Shown here: positions 25,729 to 38,139 of the stretch, piece by piece
Position numbering within the stretch: position 1 is the stretch's first letter
Layout: every line of letters begins with the position of its first letter
From: Erigeron canadensis
Lineage: Eukaryota > Streptophyta > Magnoliopsida > Asterales > Asteraceae
NCBI RefSeq assembly: GCF_010389155.1
Contig: NC_057768.1
Span: 46,479,633 to 46,543,632, forward strand
Length of the DNA stretch: 64,000 nt
Direction: 5' to 3'
The notes under the pieces: model-generated
What the model was told of the DNA's origin: nothing
The model's database searches: none
The model's input: only the letters and a program-made list of their open reading frames with translations
Position numbers and translations under genes: made by a program

Positions 25729-26124
25729 GGGGTTGTGTATTGTAAAACAAGTATTAAAGTAAAACAAATAATACAAGATCTTAACCATTGGATCATGGTT
25801 AAATTGATGCACGAAGATTCTATATGAAAAAAAACCTATTGTTTTATTTGTTTTACTTTAATAAAACCTATATATAATATCTCATTCTATGTTTCTATTC
25901 TCTCTGTTACGCAGACAAGGATGTGTTTTACTTTTCCTTTTCCAGTTTTCCATCACTTCGTTTCATTTTATCAAACATTTTTAAATGTCAAATAAAAAAG
26001 GATTATAATATGTACATCTTATAATATATATACTTCATTCATTTATTAATACATATATTACATAATTGGTTTTCCTTCTCATAATTTCGCACCATTAATT
26101 TTATCATATGTCTTTTCTTACTTG

Positions 26125-28735
26125 CTAGGTGCATTTGTTGGCCGAAAAGAAATTTTGCTAGATAATCGATTCGTTGTTCCACATAACATTGACTTGATCG
26201 TCAAATATGGTTGCCATATTAACGTTGAATGGTGTAACCAGGGTTCGTTGGTTAAATACCTTTTCAATTATCTTAATAAAGGTCCAGATCGTGCAACTGT
26301 TTTGATTGAAGGACAGAACAACAGAACATCTTATCGTTCGATTTTGGAACAAGAAAACGAAATTGAGGCTTACCTGAATTGTCGTTATGTGTCTGCTTCT
26401 GAAGCATGTTGGAAATTGTTAGGATACGAAATGCATTATCGTTCAATCGCGGTCGAGAGGCTTCCCTTTCATTTAGAAGGAGAGAACAAAGTTTGTTTTA
26501 GAGGTAATGAAAGTGTGGAAAGTGTTGCTTCGAGAGAAATTCTGCAAAGTCTAATTTACAAAATGGATGACTGCAAATCAAATATGGCCAGAAGGCCGTC
26601 ATCTAACTTATCCTGAGTATCCAACGAAGTTCACATGGCATCAACAAGACATGGCATGGAAGCCACGAGGTGGTGGTAAGTCTGTTGGTCGTCTTTATTA
26701 TGTCACTCCTTCAATGGGACAGAAGTACTATCTTAGGATGTTACTAAATGTCGTACGTGGGGCTCAAAGCTTCAAAGATATCCTTACTATGGATGGGGTA
26801 GAGCAAGACTCTTTCATGTCAGCGTGCAAGGCTTTGCATTTGCTAGGAGATGACACTGAATGGATCCAATCAATAAAAGATGCATCCCAATGGAAGTTGG
26901 GAAATCAGCTCCGGAGCTTTTTGTGACCATATTATTGTTTTGTACCGTTGCTGATCATGCCAGTTCTTCAGAGAAAGTCTTCCTTATCTTTCTGAAGATG
27001 TTTTGTACAATCAGCGATTACGTTTACAGAATCAAGAAGTCATCTTTACTGATGAGGAGATTGAAAATTTCACCCTCCAAAGATAGAGACAATATTAAAT
27101 GCTAATAGGTCGTTGAGCGATTTTCCAGGCCTTCCCAAGTTAACCCTGAACTGATTCAATTCGGAAGAAACAAACTGATAGCCGATGAAAGGAGGTACAT
27201 GGTCCACGAAGAAAGGGATTTATGGTCCACTTTGTATAGTGGATTAATACATCGCAAAGGAAGTGTATGATACATCATGCTATCTGTAGATGCCCAAATG
27301 GGGCCTTTTTTTTGTTTATGGAAGTGGTGGTACCGGTAAAACCTATTTGTGGAGAACATTATAGCCCGGATACGCTCCCTTGGGAAAATTGTATTATTTG
27401 TTGCATCTTTTGGTATTGCATCATTGTTGTTACCAGGCGCCGAACACACATTCAAGATTTCGTATACCTGTAGAAATTGACAACGAATCGTGTTGTGGAA
27501 TTGATGTCACTTCAGATCTTGCTGAGTTAATACGAGTGTCAGAACTAATCATTTGGGACGAGGCTCCTTTACAACATAGGCATGCTTTTGAAGCTGTTGA
27601 TAGAACTTTTCGAGATATTTGTAAGCTGGATAAACCCATTGCTGAAACCCAAATGTTTGGTGGAAAAGTTATGGTCCTTGGCGGTGACTTTAGACAAATT
27701 TTACCGGTCATCAAAAATGCACGGAGGGGTGGTGTTGCTGCATCTGTAAACAAGTCAGCTGCCATATGGGGTAGTTGTAGAGTATTTGTTTTATCTGTAA
27801 ACATGAGGCTTCGTGATCCATCGCTTGATGTTGCAGATGTGGATCAAATGATGTGTTTTAACAAATGGATTTTAGACATGGGGGATGGTACTCTTCCTGC
27901 TATCAAACTTGCTCATGAAGACAATGCTACATGGATTACCATTCCAGATGACCTGCTAATTCCCCTATCAGATAACCCTACCACTGCTATTGTGTCAAGT
28001 ACATACCCTGATCTTTCAAACAGAATCAACAATATGAGTACTTGAAAGACGGTGCATCCTCTGTCCACTAATGATGTCGTTGATCAAATTAATTCTCATG
28101 TACTTGAAACCATGCCATCTGATTTGGTGGAATTGTATAGTGCGGATGAGATATGTCCCACCACAGAAAACTTGGAAGAAATGCAGATCATGTACCCGCC
28201 TGAATTTCTTAATACGTTGCGATTTTCAGGGTTCCAAACCATAACTTGAGTTAAAGGTCGGTGCCCCAATCATATTATTACGTAATATATTCTGCAACGT
28301 GGTCTTTGCAATGGTACACGTCTGGTGGTAACTCAGATTAGTCGTTTGGTTATTGAGGCTACTATAATTACCGGGAGGAATATTGGTGAAAAAGCATTAA
28401 TCGGAAGGATTGACATGACTCCAACTGATTCATCATGGCCATTTCGATTTAAGAGAAGACAATTTCCTGTAAAGGTTTGCTTCGCCATGACGATCAACAA
28501 AAGTCAGGGCCAAACTTTTAATCATGTTTGTGCATACCTTCCAAAACCGGTATTTACACATGGGCAGCTTTATGTTGTTGCGTCACGAGTAACCTCTAGA
28601 GCAGGTCTTCGATTTTATATTGATAATGGAGGGGTGTGTGCTAATAATCTTACTCGAATTTGTCTACAAAAAGTGTTTTATAATTTGCCTAGAGGTATTG
28701 TAACGATACACATTAGATATACCATGGACAAGTAA
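26125..28735 (+). pseudogene. Helitron Rep/PIF1-helicase (RepHel) remnant
   Basis: Broken frames give, in order, the C-terminal part of the Helitron Rep-like domain and a PIF1-type DNA helicase. The Rep part (26130-26900) shows LLDNRFVVPHN, HINVEWCNQGSLVKYLFNYL, YVSASEACWKLLGYEMHYRS and YYLRMLLNVVRGAQSF. The helicase shows Walker A (YGSGGTGKTYLW, about 27316), Walker B region (ELIIWDEAPLQHRHAFE, about 27545), GGDFRQILPV (about 27680) and [10 protein letters not shown] with [17 protein letters not shown] (about 28490-28610). Helitrons use this enzyme for rolling-circle-type transposition. The front of Rep is missing, and frameshifts and stops occur at about 26.6, 26.9, 27.3-27.4, 28.04 and 28.25 kb, so it cannot make a working enzyme. 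Confidence 0.9.
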
Positions 28736-28793
28736 TAGCTTCTAAAAGATAACTGCATACTTTTGTATTCTGACTGTTTTTCTTGTCATTGTA

Positions 28794-31368
28794 GCTATCT
28801 TAAGTCGAGAATGAGCAATTCTTATCGTTATATTCGTGATTTGCGTCCTGACATTACTGATAAATGGAGGATCAATGTTATGGTTGCACGTAATGGACTC
28901 ATCAAATCCACACAGGTCGCATGTTTTTAGAGGACTTTGTATTTGTGGATGAACAAGTAAGTTTATTTACCCATATCTGTATAGTTCAATTGATTCGTAC
29001 TTTTCAGCTCCTTTTGGCATGACACATATGCGGTAACTGTAAACAATTTTTGTCAGTACACTACATTTTACGAAATGAAAATTTTTTTGGATAAAATCAT
29101 TGAAACACATGTTCTTTTACCTTTACCCGTTTTTTCTTTTACCCAATCCTGCCATCACCATGTACCGTACTGATGATATTTTTTACTATGAAACTTAGGG
29201 ATCTTCAATTCATGCTAAGGTTCCTATAAATCTAAGGAACAAATATAGAAACTTGGTGAAGGAGGGCTGCATATACAAGATACACAATTCAAGGTCCTTG
29301 CATATTCTATGTTATAGGCCATTAACGCGAGAATTCTATGTAGATTCTCTGCATCAACCTTTGTACAGCCCTCAACTATTAACAACAGTGTTTCCACGCT
29401 ATGTATTCGACTTTGTCCTTCGACAAACTTGCTGGCCGTATTGATGATGATACTTATCTCACTGGTAACTATGCATCATCTCTTTATTTCCATTTTCTTT
29501 GAAGTGGAGTCTAAACATATATATTATACATATATTTTTATAGATGTCATTGGAGTTCTTCGCGAATGGGGTCCTCTGGACAATAAAGATGGGTCGGAAG
29601 CCGTCAACGAAATCTTCGTAACATTGTAATTGTTGATACGGGGTATGTTTGTTTCATATACAGTAACATATTTATCAGTCCATGTTTTTAACTGTTGGTT
29701 AAACGTCTATTATTATTTACTGAAACACAAAGACGTGAAATTGAATATTTCTTTATGGGGGGAGTGTGCCTTAAAGTTTACAGATGATCTTATCGAAAGC
29801 AAAAATACAAATATTGTTGTAGTGTTGGCTGGTTGCAGGGTTCGCAAGTTTGGAGGTAGGTGTAGGACTTTATGTCATTATTTGTTTACGATATTTACCG
29901 TTAATATTTTATAATACATTTTCTTAATAACCAATAATCATTTTCTTAATTTCTTAATCCAAGCTTTCCCACAAGTGACTACGACGGTGGCATCACAATC
30001 TTTTTTGAACCCGGACTCATCCAGGTTGCTACCTATAGTCAAAGGTATCAAATGACCATCTTTCAAATCCGTAAAACCATTAGTACAAATGATGGACTGT
30101 TAATTGATTTAAAGTTGTTCTTTATAGGCCAATTCATCCGGTTCTTTTCAAATCGATGGATACCGAATGTGAAGAGCTGACCGTTACAGTGTTCCAAATA
30201 TTTATATGCGTATGGTTGATGGAGTTGACGTGGTAAGAAACAGAAAAAATTATGGTTGCATTTTATATATTTTTTACTTTCAATGTTTTAAAAAAGTTGT
30301 AAGGTGTAATATGGTCTCTGTACTTATACTGCAATCAATGTTCACTTCAACTATTTACATGACCCATTTTCAATAACCTCAAAACTAATCTATAGAAACA
30401 TTAGAAACATATTTACACGAACCATGAGCAGCCTAAAAACATGGTTGCATTTTATATATTTACATTACCCTTTGTGGGGCTTTTTAGGATACTAACACCA
30501 TAATATGTTCTGTGTGTAATTATAGCAGTCATTGTACACATGATCAACCTATTTACATGACCCATTTTCTATAACCAACAACAGCCTTACAACTACAGAT
30601 TGTTTCATACATTGTTTGAGAAACAATAGAATACCCGTTAATTCATTTCCACATATATCTTGTTCTATGTTTTCGCTAAATAATAGAAGTTCTTTAAAAG
30701 TCCCATTTGACCTGTTGGAATTCAATCTTTGGACCATCATCGTATCTTATATGCTACTGTTTTTTTTAACTGTTTTAGGGAACAAAATTCATCATTGAGG
30801 CTACGGTGATTGGTTTCGATTTATCAGGTTGGAATTACCTACAATGCACAAAATGCTATAAAACTGTGGATTCAGGGATTTTCGATATTACTGTACTCAT
30901 TGTAACCGGAACTCACCCCCACGTCAAGCGTAAGTTATAAATAACGTGAATCAGTGTATACTTTTGGAAGTTTGTATTGATCTTTTGTTTTACAGTTACA
31001 AGTTGTGGTACAAGTATACAACAACAAGAGATGATGGAATGTGTTGTGTTCAACGATAATGCTATTAAGCTTTTAGGATGTACAGTTGATGAGCTAATTG
31101 CTAAGGATTCACAAGAGGTTTGTTGCTTCACACCTTTTTATTATATTGATATCACCGTGTACCCTAAATCTGTCATATTTTAAATAGGGCGCTGGCGATC
31201 CCAATTGGATACTCGATTTCTTCATAGAAAGTTTTTTGGAGTGCCGTTGTCTTTGGAATCAAAGTTGATGAGTACAACCTAAAGCCTCGGTTCTCCCGTA
31301 GGTTTACTGTCTCAACGTACTATGGTAATGAATTTGGTGTCCTTAACCACGTAAGTACCACTAAGTCA
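28794..31368 (+). pseudogene. Helitron-associated RPA-like gene remnant
   Basis: Downstream of the helicase, short exon-like pieces on the same strand match a replication protein A large-subunit-like gene, which plant Helitrons often carry. Visible pieces are YIRDLRPDITDKWRINVMVAR (28.83 kb), a 29.25-kb segment with HILCYRPLTREFYVDSLHQP, DVIGVLREWGPLDN (29.54 kb), ECALKFTDDLIE (29.76 kb), a zinc-ribbon-like LQCTKCYKTVDSG with YYCTHCNRNSPP (30.83-30.92 kb), and CVVFNDNAIKLLGCTVDELI (31.04 kb). The protein would bind single-stranded DNA. Frames are interrupted and the 3' end runs into an assembly gap. Exon borders were not fully resolved. Confidence 0.7.
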
Positions 31369-31468
31369 NNNNNNNNNNNNNNNNNNNNNNNNNNNNNNNN
31401 NNNNNNNNNNNNNNNNNNNNNNNNNNNNNNNNNNNNNNNNNNNNNNNNNNNNNNNNNNNNNNNNNNNN
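31369..31468. other. assembly gap of 100 N
   Basis: Exactly 100 unknown bases, the usual placeholder for a scaffold join. The true distance between the Helitron remnant and NLP-like copy C is therefore unknown. Confidence 0.99.
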
Positions 31469-32005
31469 ACCTTCAAAAAGAAGATGTTATTCGACTTATA
31501 TACTATAAAAAAAAAAAATTTTTTTGAAAGACTTTTGTTTTTTTTAAAAAAAAGGCTTTAAATTAACTTCTCAATAGAAATGCTCTTAAAAAATAATTTT
31601 TTTGAATACCTAAATTAATCATAAATATCGATAGATTTATAATACGTTTGTGAATCGGTTCTTCGTTAAAGAGCCTCTTTCGGCTTTACTTTTATAACTT
31701 TTCAGCTTCACTTTTGTAAGAATTTCAATATAAGTTTTCTTTACATTAAAAACAATGACTTGAGTGGCTTTCTATGTCAAAATAATTTAAAAGTTTTGAA
31801 ATTGAAATTTTCATTGGATGCTTTTCTCCTTAATTTTTTTATGACTCTAGAAATAAGTGCATAGTTGGGTGGGTGGGCCGACCAAAAGCATGCTTTGTCT
31901 GAAAACCAGCTACATGATTGATTGAAGATATCAAGATATACTGCTACTTTAGATGTAAAGAAAATCTGGCTATAATTAATATTAATCTTAATTTATTTTT
32001 TTAAT
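31469..32005. other. 5' flank of NLP-like copy C
   Basis: AT-rich sequence with poly-A/poly-T inverted blocks near 31510-31560. No gene seen. The promoter of copy C would lie here, but no reliable TATA box or transcription start was assigned. Confidence 0.5.
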
Positions 32006-34986
32006 ATGGATGGCGATGATGTTAAATCATCCGATGTTGGTGGTGGTGGTGGTGGTGGTTCTGCTATGGGTCGGATAGCAGATAAGATGAGGAATAATTT
32101 ATGTTTAGAACCACCGACACGGCCTTTTTCCGGCGAGTCCAGATACCTTACCTCTCTTTGGGTTGCTGAGTGCGGAGGAGAACCACCAGATGAACCAGCC
32201 TCTCCATCTGTTGACTCTTCTCTTTCCTCAATCTCCAGTTACGTTCCTTCTTTCTCTCTCTCTCTCTCTCTTTTATTTTATTATTTTTTTTGCCAATTAA
32301 CTACGGGTAAATAGTAATTAGATTAAATTGGCGCTCTGACTACTCTTAACTATATAGGTCTTGAGCGGAGAGCCAACAGTGATCAACAAAAATTACAAGA
32401 TAAGATAAAATCTGCACTAAAACGATTAGCTTTCCGCGAACAACGTGTTCTTGTTCAGTTTTGGTATCCTCAAGCCGTTGGGAAACACCGGTTACTTACA
32501 ACCATGGACCAACCTTTTGGTCTAGGGGTAAAAGATGACCAAGGGCTTCTTTTGTATAGGAAGCACTCGGAGCGTAACCCTTTTCTTGTGGATAAAGATC
32601 ATCAAGAAGAAGACCGTAGTCCTCTTGCCCGTGTATTTAGGCGAGGATTGCCAGAATGGACTTCTGATTTACTAAATTACAATCCCAGACAATTTCCACT
32701 ACAAGATTGTGCTATTAGTTGCAATCTCCATGGGTATTTGGCTTTACCTGTCTTTGACTTTGCTACTAGGTTGTGTGTTGGTGTCCTTGAACTGTTGATG
32801 TCTTCGAATTATACGAGTGTTGCTTACGAGGTTCAACATTTCCACAGGGTGCTCAAGGTTTTATTTCTTCTGAACTATATGGTTCAACTTCTTCTGCGTA
32901 TATATATATTAGATTTTATAAATCATTGTTGTTCTCAATTCATATTGCAATGATATTCTTCTTTAGGCTTTCCTCATTTCCAAATTGTTAATTTGCAGAA
33001 CTTGGATCTAAGAACCCCCCAAGCATTTGATTATCCTACTTTCAATGTGAGTTGGGTCTTTTTAACCCACCCTTTTGCTACTTTGTCCTAAAATCTGCAA
33101 AATCTACTCTGCTCTGAAATGCTTATGTCTGGACATGCCTTTGTGTACAGGTTCACAATCAACACAAACAAAATGAGTTGGAAAATATATTAAGTATTCT
33201 GAAAGATGTGTGTTACATCCACAAACTACCTTTTGGTCAGACATGGGTTTTGTCCCCAATGAATAGTTTTGTTTCCCATGACAAAGTTCTAATGAAGAGT
33301 TGTAATAGCTTTGACACTACATGTCGTGGGAAAGTTTGTATGTCAACGGTTGCTCTACCGTTTCATATCCAAGACTTGGGCACGTGGCCTTTTTGGAAAG
33401 CATGTAGAAAACAACATCTGGACAAGTCACAAGGCGTTGTTGGGAGAGCTCTATCATATAGAGGCACATCATTTTGTGGAGATGTAACCAAACTTAGTGA
33501 AGAAGTGTACCCGTTGGTCCACAATGCACGCATGACTGGGTTAACGTGTTGCTTTGCTACATATTTGCATAATGTTGTAGGCAATAATGAGTATGTGCTA
33601 GAGTTTTTTCTTCCATTAGATATGCGTGATGGTATATTACTACCAAATGTGGTGCAAACATTGAAACAGAAAGTAGAGGTAACTTCTACATTTGAACTGG
33701 GTGACACATCATCTATACAGGTAGTTGGAGCTAGGGAAGGCAGTAGCCTATCTTTAGATATCGACCCCCCGATATTCTCAACAGCAACTACAAACAGCAG
33801 GATATTGGAGATGGTTTCATCAGATTCAGAGTCGATGGCAGCTAATGTTACCAATACCAAGTCTGCAAATTCCCCTAACCAATGGTCACCCAAACAAAAA
33901 TATCCAAATAAATTTGGCGCTATCATCACTAATTCCAAAAATCTGGTTCGCGATGAGGTTGTAAAAGACAACGTTGATGTACTCGGTGCAAGTAAAAACA
34001 GTAAATTTACCTACCCCCCTGTCAGCATGAAGAAATCGAGTGAAGCCATCACTGATGCAGTAGAAAAAAACAACCGTCTAAAACAGGGCAGAAAACGTAA
34101 AATCACTCTTACAATGGAGTCAGTTGGGGAACGTACAGGAAAAACAATAGATCAAGCTGCCAAGAGCCTTGAAGGCAAGTCCTCTGATTTTTTTATGGTT
34201 GTTTGAAGTCTTTTGCTATGTCTAATTTATTCGGCATAATCATATATGCGGTCTATTTTGTTTCTTTTTTCAGTTAGTGAGTCTAGTCAAGGGCATGATA
34301 TGCCCAGAAGGCCATTCCCAAAGTACAACAAAATAGATGATCATGGTACCAGTTCAACGACGTTACAAAAATCATGGTCAAGGCCTTCAAAAGTACGTTT
34401 TAGTATATCTGTTCTTGTATTCTTGCTGGTAAGGGTTAAGCGATGGAGTTGTTCTAGGAAACGACACGGTTTTTCTGGCAAGTGGTGGAGTTGTGGCAAG
34501 CATCGTCATCTTCCTTGTAAATCAGATTCTATATACCAAGCAGCATGCCTAATGATGCAGTTGAAACGGTGGAGAAATAAGACAATCGGGCATGTAATAA
34601 AGAACAGAGATCACCCTGATGTGTATGGGAGCACATTAGAACCCGAATATACAACACAAATTGTAAACACATATTTACATGGCGAGACTAGTCTTGCTCA
34701 TGCATCACCGAAAAAGACTAACATCTCAGATTCAAGAATGGTGACTGTGAAGGCAACCTTTAGAGATGATATGATAAAGTTTCAGTTCTGGACTTCATCT
34801 AGCTTATTGGAACTGGAAAACGAGGTGGCACGAAGATTTAAGTTTAAGAGTAGAATGTTCCGCCTAAAATATAAGGATGAAGATAATGACCTGATACTTC
34901 TTGCTTGTGATGCCGACTTGCACACTCTTCTTGGATATTCTGCTAGCAACAGTACTATCAAATTAATCGTCTTGACCAACGATTAA
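32006..34986 (+). CDS. NLP-like protein with degenerate RWP-RK (copy C)
   Basis: Model: exons 32006-32237, 32358-32857, 32999-33046, 33151-34174 and 34274-34986, giving 838 aa. It starts MDGDDVKSSDV followed by seven glycines. The NLP domain is well kept (VLVQFWYPQ, QPFGLGVKDD, RVFRRGLPEWTSDLLNY, GQTWVLSPMNSFV, KVCMSTVALPFHI, YVLEFFLPLD). Exon 4 ends with the front half of an RWP-RK domain (RKRKITLTMESV, IDQAAKSLE). Exon 5 opens VSESSQGHDMPRRPFPK, where the canonical CPTTLKRICRQHG...RWPSRK should be; about four residues are missing and the tryptophan is gone. A Cys/basic segment shared with copy B follows (LVRVKRWSC, FSGKWWSCGKHR), then PB1 at about 757-838 (KYKDEDNDLILLACDADL). Intron 4 uses GC-AG borders (GCAAGT) in the required phase. 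Probably functional without DNA binding; expression unknown. Confidence 0.85.
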
Positions 34987-36620
34987 TAACTGTTGCTACG
35001 TCCAGAGTAGTAAAACATTTCAACTTTTAAGTATAGTGGCAGGATCTTATATAAGATCAATCACACACATTGTCATATGAATGCATCTTATATATGTTAG
35101 CGGATGTCGGTACTTCATCTGTTGTGTATTTGAATTAGAATTATGTATGTGCCAAAATATTTTTCAGTAATCCGAGCTTGGAAATTTATTTCCTTATGTT
35201 GCGGTCGTCCAATTAATGATCCAAACGAAAAGCTGTAGAAAAGAGTCTTCCAATTTTTCAGTAATTTGTTGTGTATAAAATGATATGTCTTCCATTTCTT
35301 TGAAACGGTCAAATCTTCCCTGTGGTTTATCTAGAGAGTCATCTTTCGTCCTTTAAAATTAAAAACCTTAAGGACAGTCTTTTATAGGAGGACAAGATTT
35401 ACATTTGGTCTTTTGACTTTTTGACCTTCAACTTCTCTCCGTTAAACCCCACACGTGCCTCCACGTGAAGAGTTTTCTAGTCATTTCTACTCCAAATACG
35501 TGACTATTTTGTTAAACCACAACTTAAACAAAAATACATAAGTTAATAAAGCCAAACCCTGAACTTGTCTCTTTTTTTTTCTTTTTTTCAAATCAGATTA
35601 AAATTTAACACTTATTATTTAAAGACTTTTTATTCACTGCATTGTTTGCTCTTTTCTTTTCCAAGTGGCTAATTGATATATACCTACAATAATTGGTTGT
35701 AACAAATTATAAACTTAAATTAAAAAAAGAAAAAAGTAAATATAATATACTTAAAAAATGTGAATCTCAATTAAAAAATTCCTATTAATTAGTGATTTGA
35801 TGCTATCTAAATAGGGATGGTTGTTGAGGATTTTAAAAGCTCTTGTAAATTGTTTAGTGTCCAAATATGTCAATTTAGCAATATTGAATAATAGCATCGA
35901 TCTTAAAGTATGTAAAAGAACCAATGAATGAAAAATAAATTTCAATATATTATAATTTTTATTAGTGATAATATGTTGTGCTATCTATAAAGAATGTAAA
36001 TATGTTTAATTATTATTAAAGTATTTTATGAAATTATATGGAAAAATATTATGTATCATGTAATTAAAAAAATGTTTACATTCAAATAACTATATGATTA
36101 TGAAAAAAAAAAAAAGAAACGTTAATGTTGGAATCTTATATTAGTAATATTGTATATTAAAAATCTTTTTTCATTATTCATGAAATTAAACTAGTTCATA
36201 GACAAATATCAATATGCAAAATTTAATTAATATTAGATTTATTTATTAAAGTTTAAGAATAAATAAAAGATCCCATCTCAATTATTTATAAAAGATTAAG
36301 GCCTTTTTGAAAATAAATTTTAAAGAAAAAAAATTAATTTAATTAAGTAATAGTTTAACGGTGGACATTACAATTAATAATTTATGGATTCAAATTAATT
36401 AAATAAAAACACCATTGGTTTAATGGTTGGAGGCTTTCCTAGCATATGATACCCGGCGTCGACTTTTTTTATTTTATATAGATTAAATGTCAACTAATTC
36501 GATATAAAGACGCTCTGTAGGAAAAAGTACTTAAAGGTTTTAGAGAAACAACCCCCTTATTATTACTACTTTGGTATACTAGGTTTTCTTACAATGAGTT
36601 AGCATTTAACATACTAGATG
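34987..36620. other. intergenic downstream of copy C
   Basis: AT-rich, no gene recognised. Around 36412-36470 is TTGGTTTAATGGTTGGAGG followed by ATACCCGGCGTCGACTTTTT. This resembles the A- and B-box spacing of a tRNA-derived SINE head, but too weakly to call. Confidence 0.5.
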
Positions 36621-36815
36621 CACTACAAGAAAAAATGTCTTTCAGCGACATATTTAGTGACTAAATTTAGGCTAGCGACCCCCTTAGCGATATCAGGTAA
36701 CGAGTCTCTAGAAAAAAGTTGCAGATTTTTGCGACATTAGAATGTAAGACGCTAAAACTAGCGACAACAGCAGCGTTGTCTTACATAAGTCGCTAACCTT
36801 TTTTAAGCGACATGA
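36621..36815 (+). mobile_element. CACTA transposon end
   Basis: The sequence starts CACTACAAGAAAAAATGTC, the standard plant CACTA terminus. It is followed by many copies of AGCGAC/GTCGCT (near 36643, 36674, 36738, 36752, 36762, 36788, 36806), which are typical CACTA subterminal repeats. The opposite end (a CTTGTAGTG-type terminus) was not found downstream, so this is a fragment or a solo end. Confidence 0.7.
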
Positions 36816-38139
36816 ACACTATGAAGGATTGAGTTTCTAACGAAGGATTGAATGGAAGTGTTGACGATTGGTGGTGGTATGTGAAAAGAAAAGATAGATG
36901 GGTGACTTTCTCCGGCACAAGGTGGCTGGGTGAAAAGAGAGGAGATGGTGTGTCTTCACACTTGTGAAGATAAAGAAAAGCTTCCTTTTTAAGCCAAAAG
37001 TAGCAGATTTAAGGTCTTCAATTTCTTTTCTAAACAAACCATCTTCAAGGCATAAGTCTGCATGTATGAACACAAGACCTCTTAAGCAAAAAGAAACACA
37101 ACCTAAGTAAACCGGCCTTTTTTATAATAGTTTTTGGAATGTTGTATATCAAAAACCAACTCAGAATGAAGAAAAGAAAATATAAATATAAAAAAAACAA
37201 ACCCAGATGATTAAAAGTTTAAAAACATAACAAAAATACAAAACCAAAATAAAATTAAAAAATCAATCATAACAAATATAGTTTGTTATAAATTTAAAAT
37301 AATAATAATAAACTTTAAGAAAGATAAAATGAGGAAAAAACGTAACTCAACAATTGTATATTGGATACTAATTTGGAAAAATATAGTATTTATTAGTTAG
37401 TTTATTAAAGGATTGGTTTATTTAATTAATTAAATATAACATTTACTAATTTAGTAAAATCCAAAAAAGGAAGATGAGGTCATCGAAACAATCCAAAAGT
37501 CACAAATTAATCTTGCTTTCCATCTAACGGTTGTGGTTTTTTCAAAAAGGAATTTAGAACTCTCTTTTATATTTATTGGAAGATTCTAGATGGCAGTACG
37601 GCACTCACGTGATGCAGCGACAACGCTACACAAAGTGCTTAAGGGTGTGTTTGCTCTTCGGATGTACAAAGTTATATTTTAGTAATAGTTTGGCCTTTGA
37701 CATATGATGTATGTGCCATCTGAAGTTTAAAGACAAGCACTAAAATAGCTTGCAGAAGCTATTACAGATGCACGGGCTGCGATGCAAAGAAACACGTCCA
37801 GGACTTCGATATATACTTGGTATACCATCACCCATCGGTACATTAGTTTGATATTCTCAAAGTGAGAAATTTGTCTGCAGTACATTATTTTTTGCAACTT
37901 TGCTTTCACAGTGTCTAGTTTATGTGTTCTTAAGTACCCCCCTGGTTTAACTTTACTTTCATTACTTCATACTTCTTTATGCAAGCATTCGAAACATGTC
38001 CAAACACAGTTGTTACAATATGTCCCGATCAATGGATTTCTCCGATATAGAATACCAGATTAGAAACATTCACCTATATGTATCTAACTTGTACCTAGAA
38101 AATACTGTGGCATATCTATCCAGATGTATTGGATAAACC
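36816..38139. other. intergenic between CACTA end and AKT2 relic
   Basis: No gene recognised. It may include CACTA interior (AACGAAGGATTGA repeats near 36818-36850) and the 3' flank of the channel gene. Confidence 0.4.

Noticed and set aside
36412..36470. tRNA-derived SINE head
   Set aside because: The A-box-like TGGTTTAATGGTTGG is fair, but the B box is poor and no tail or target duplication is seen.
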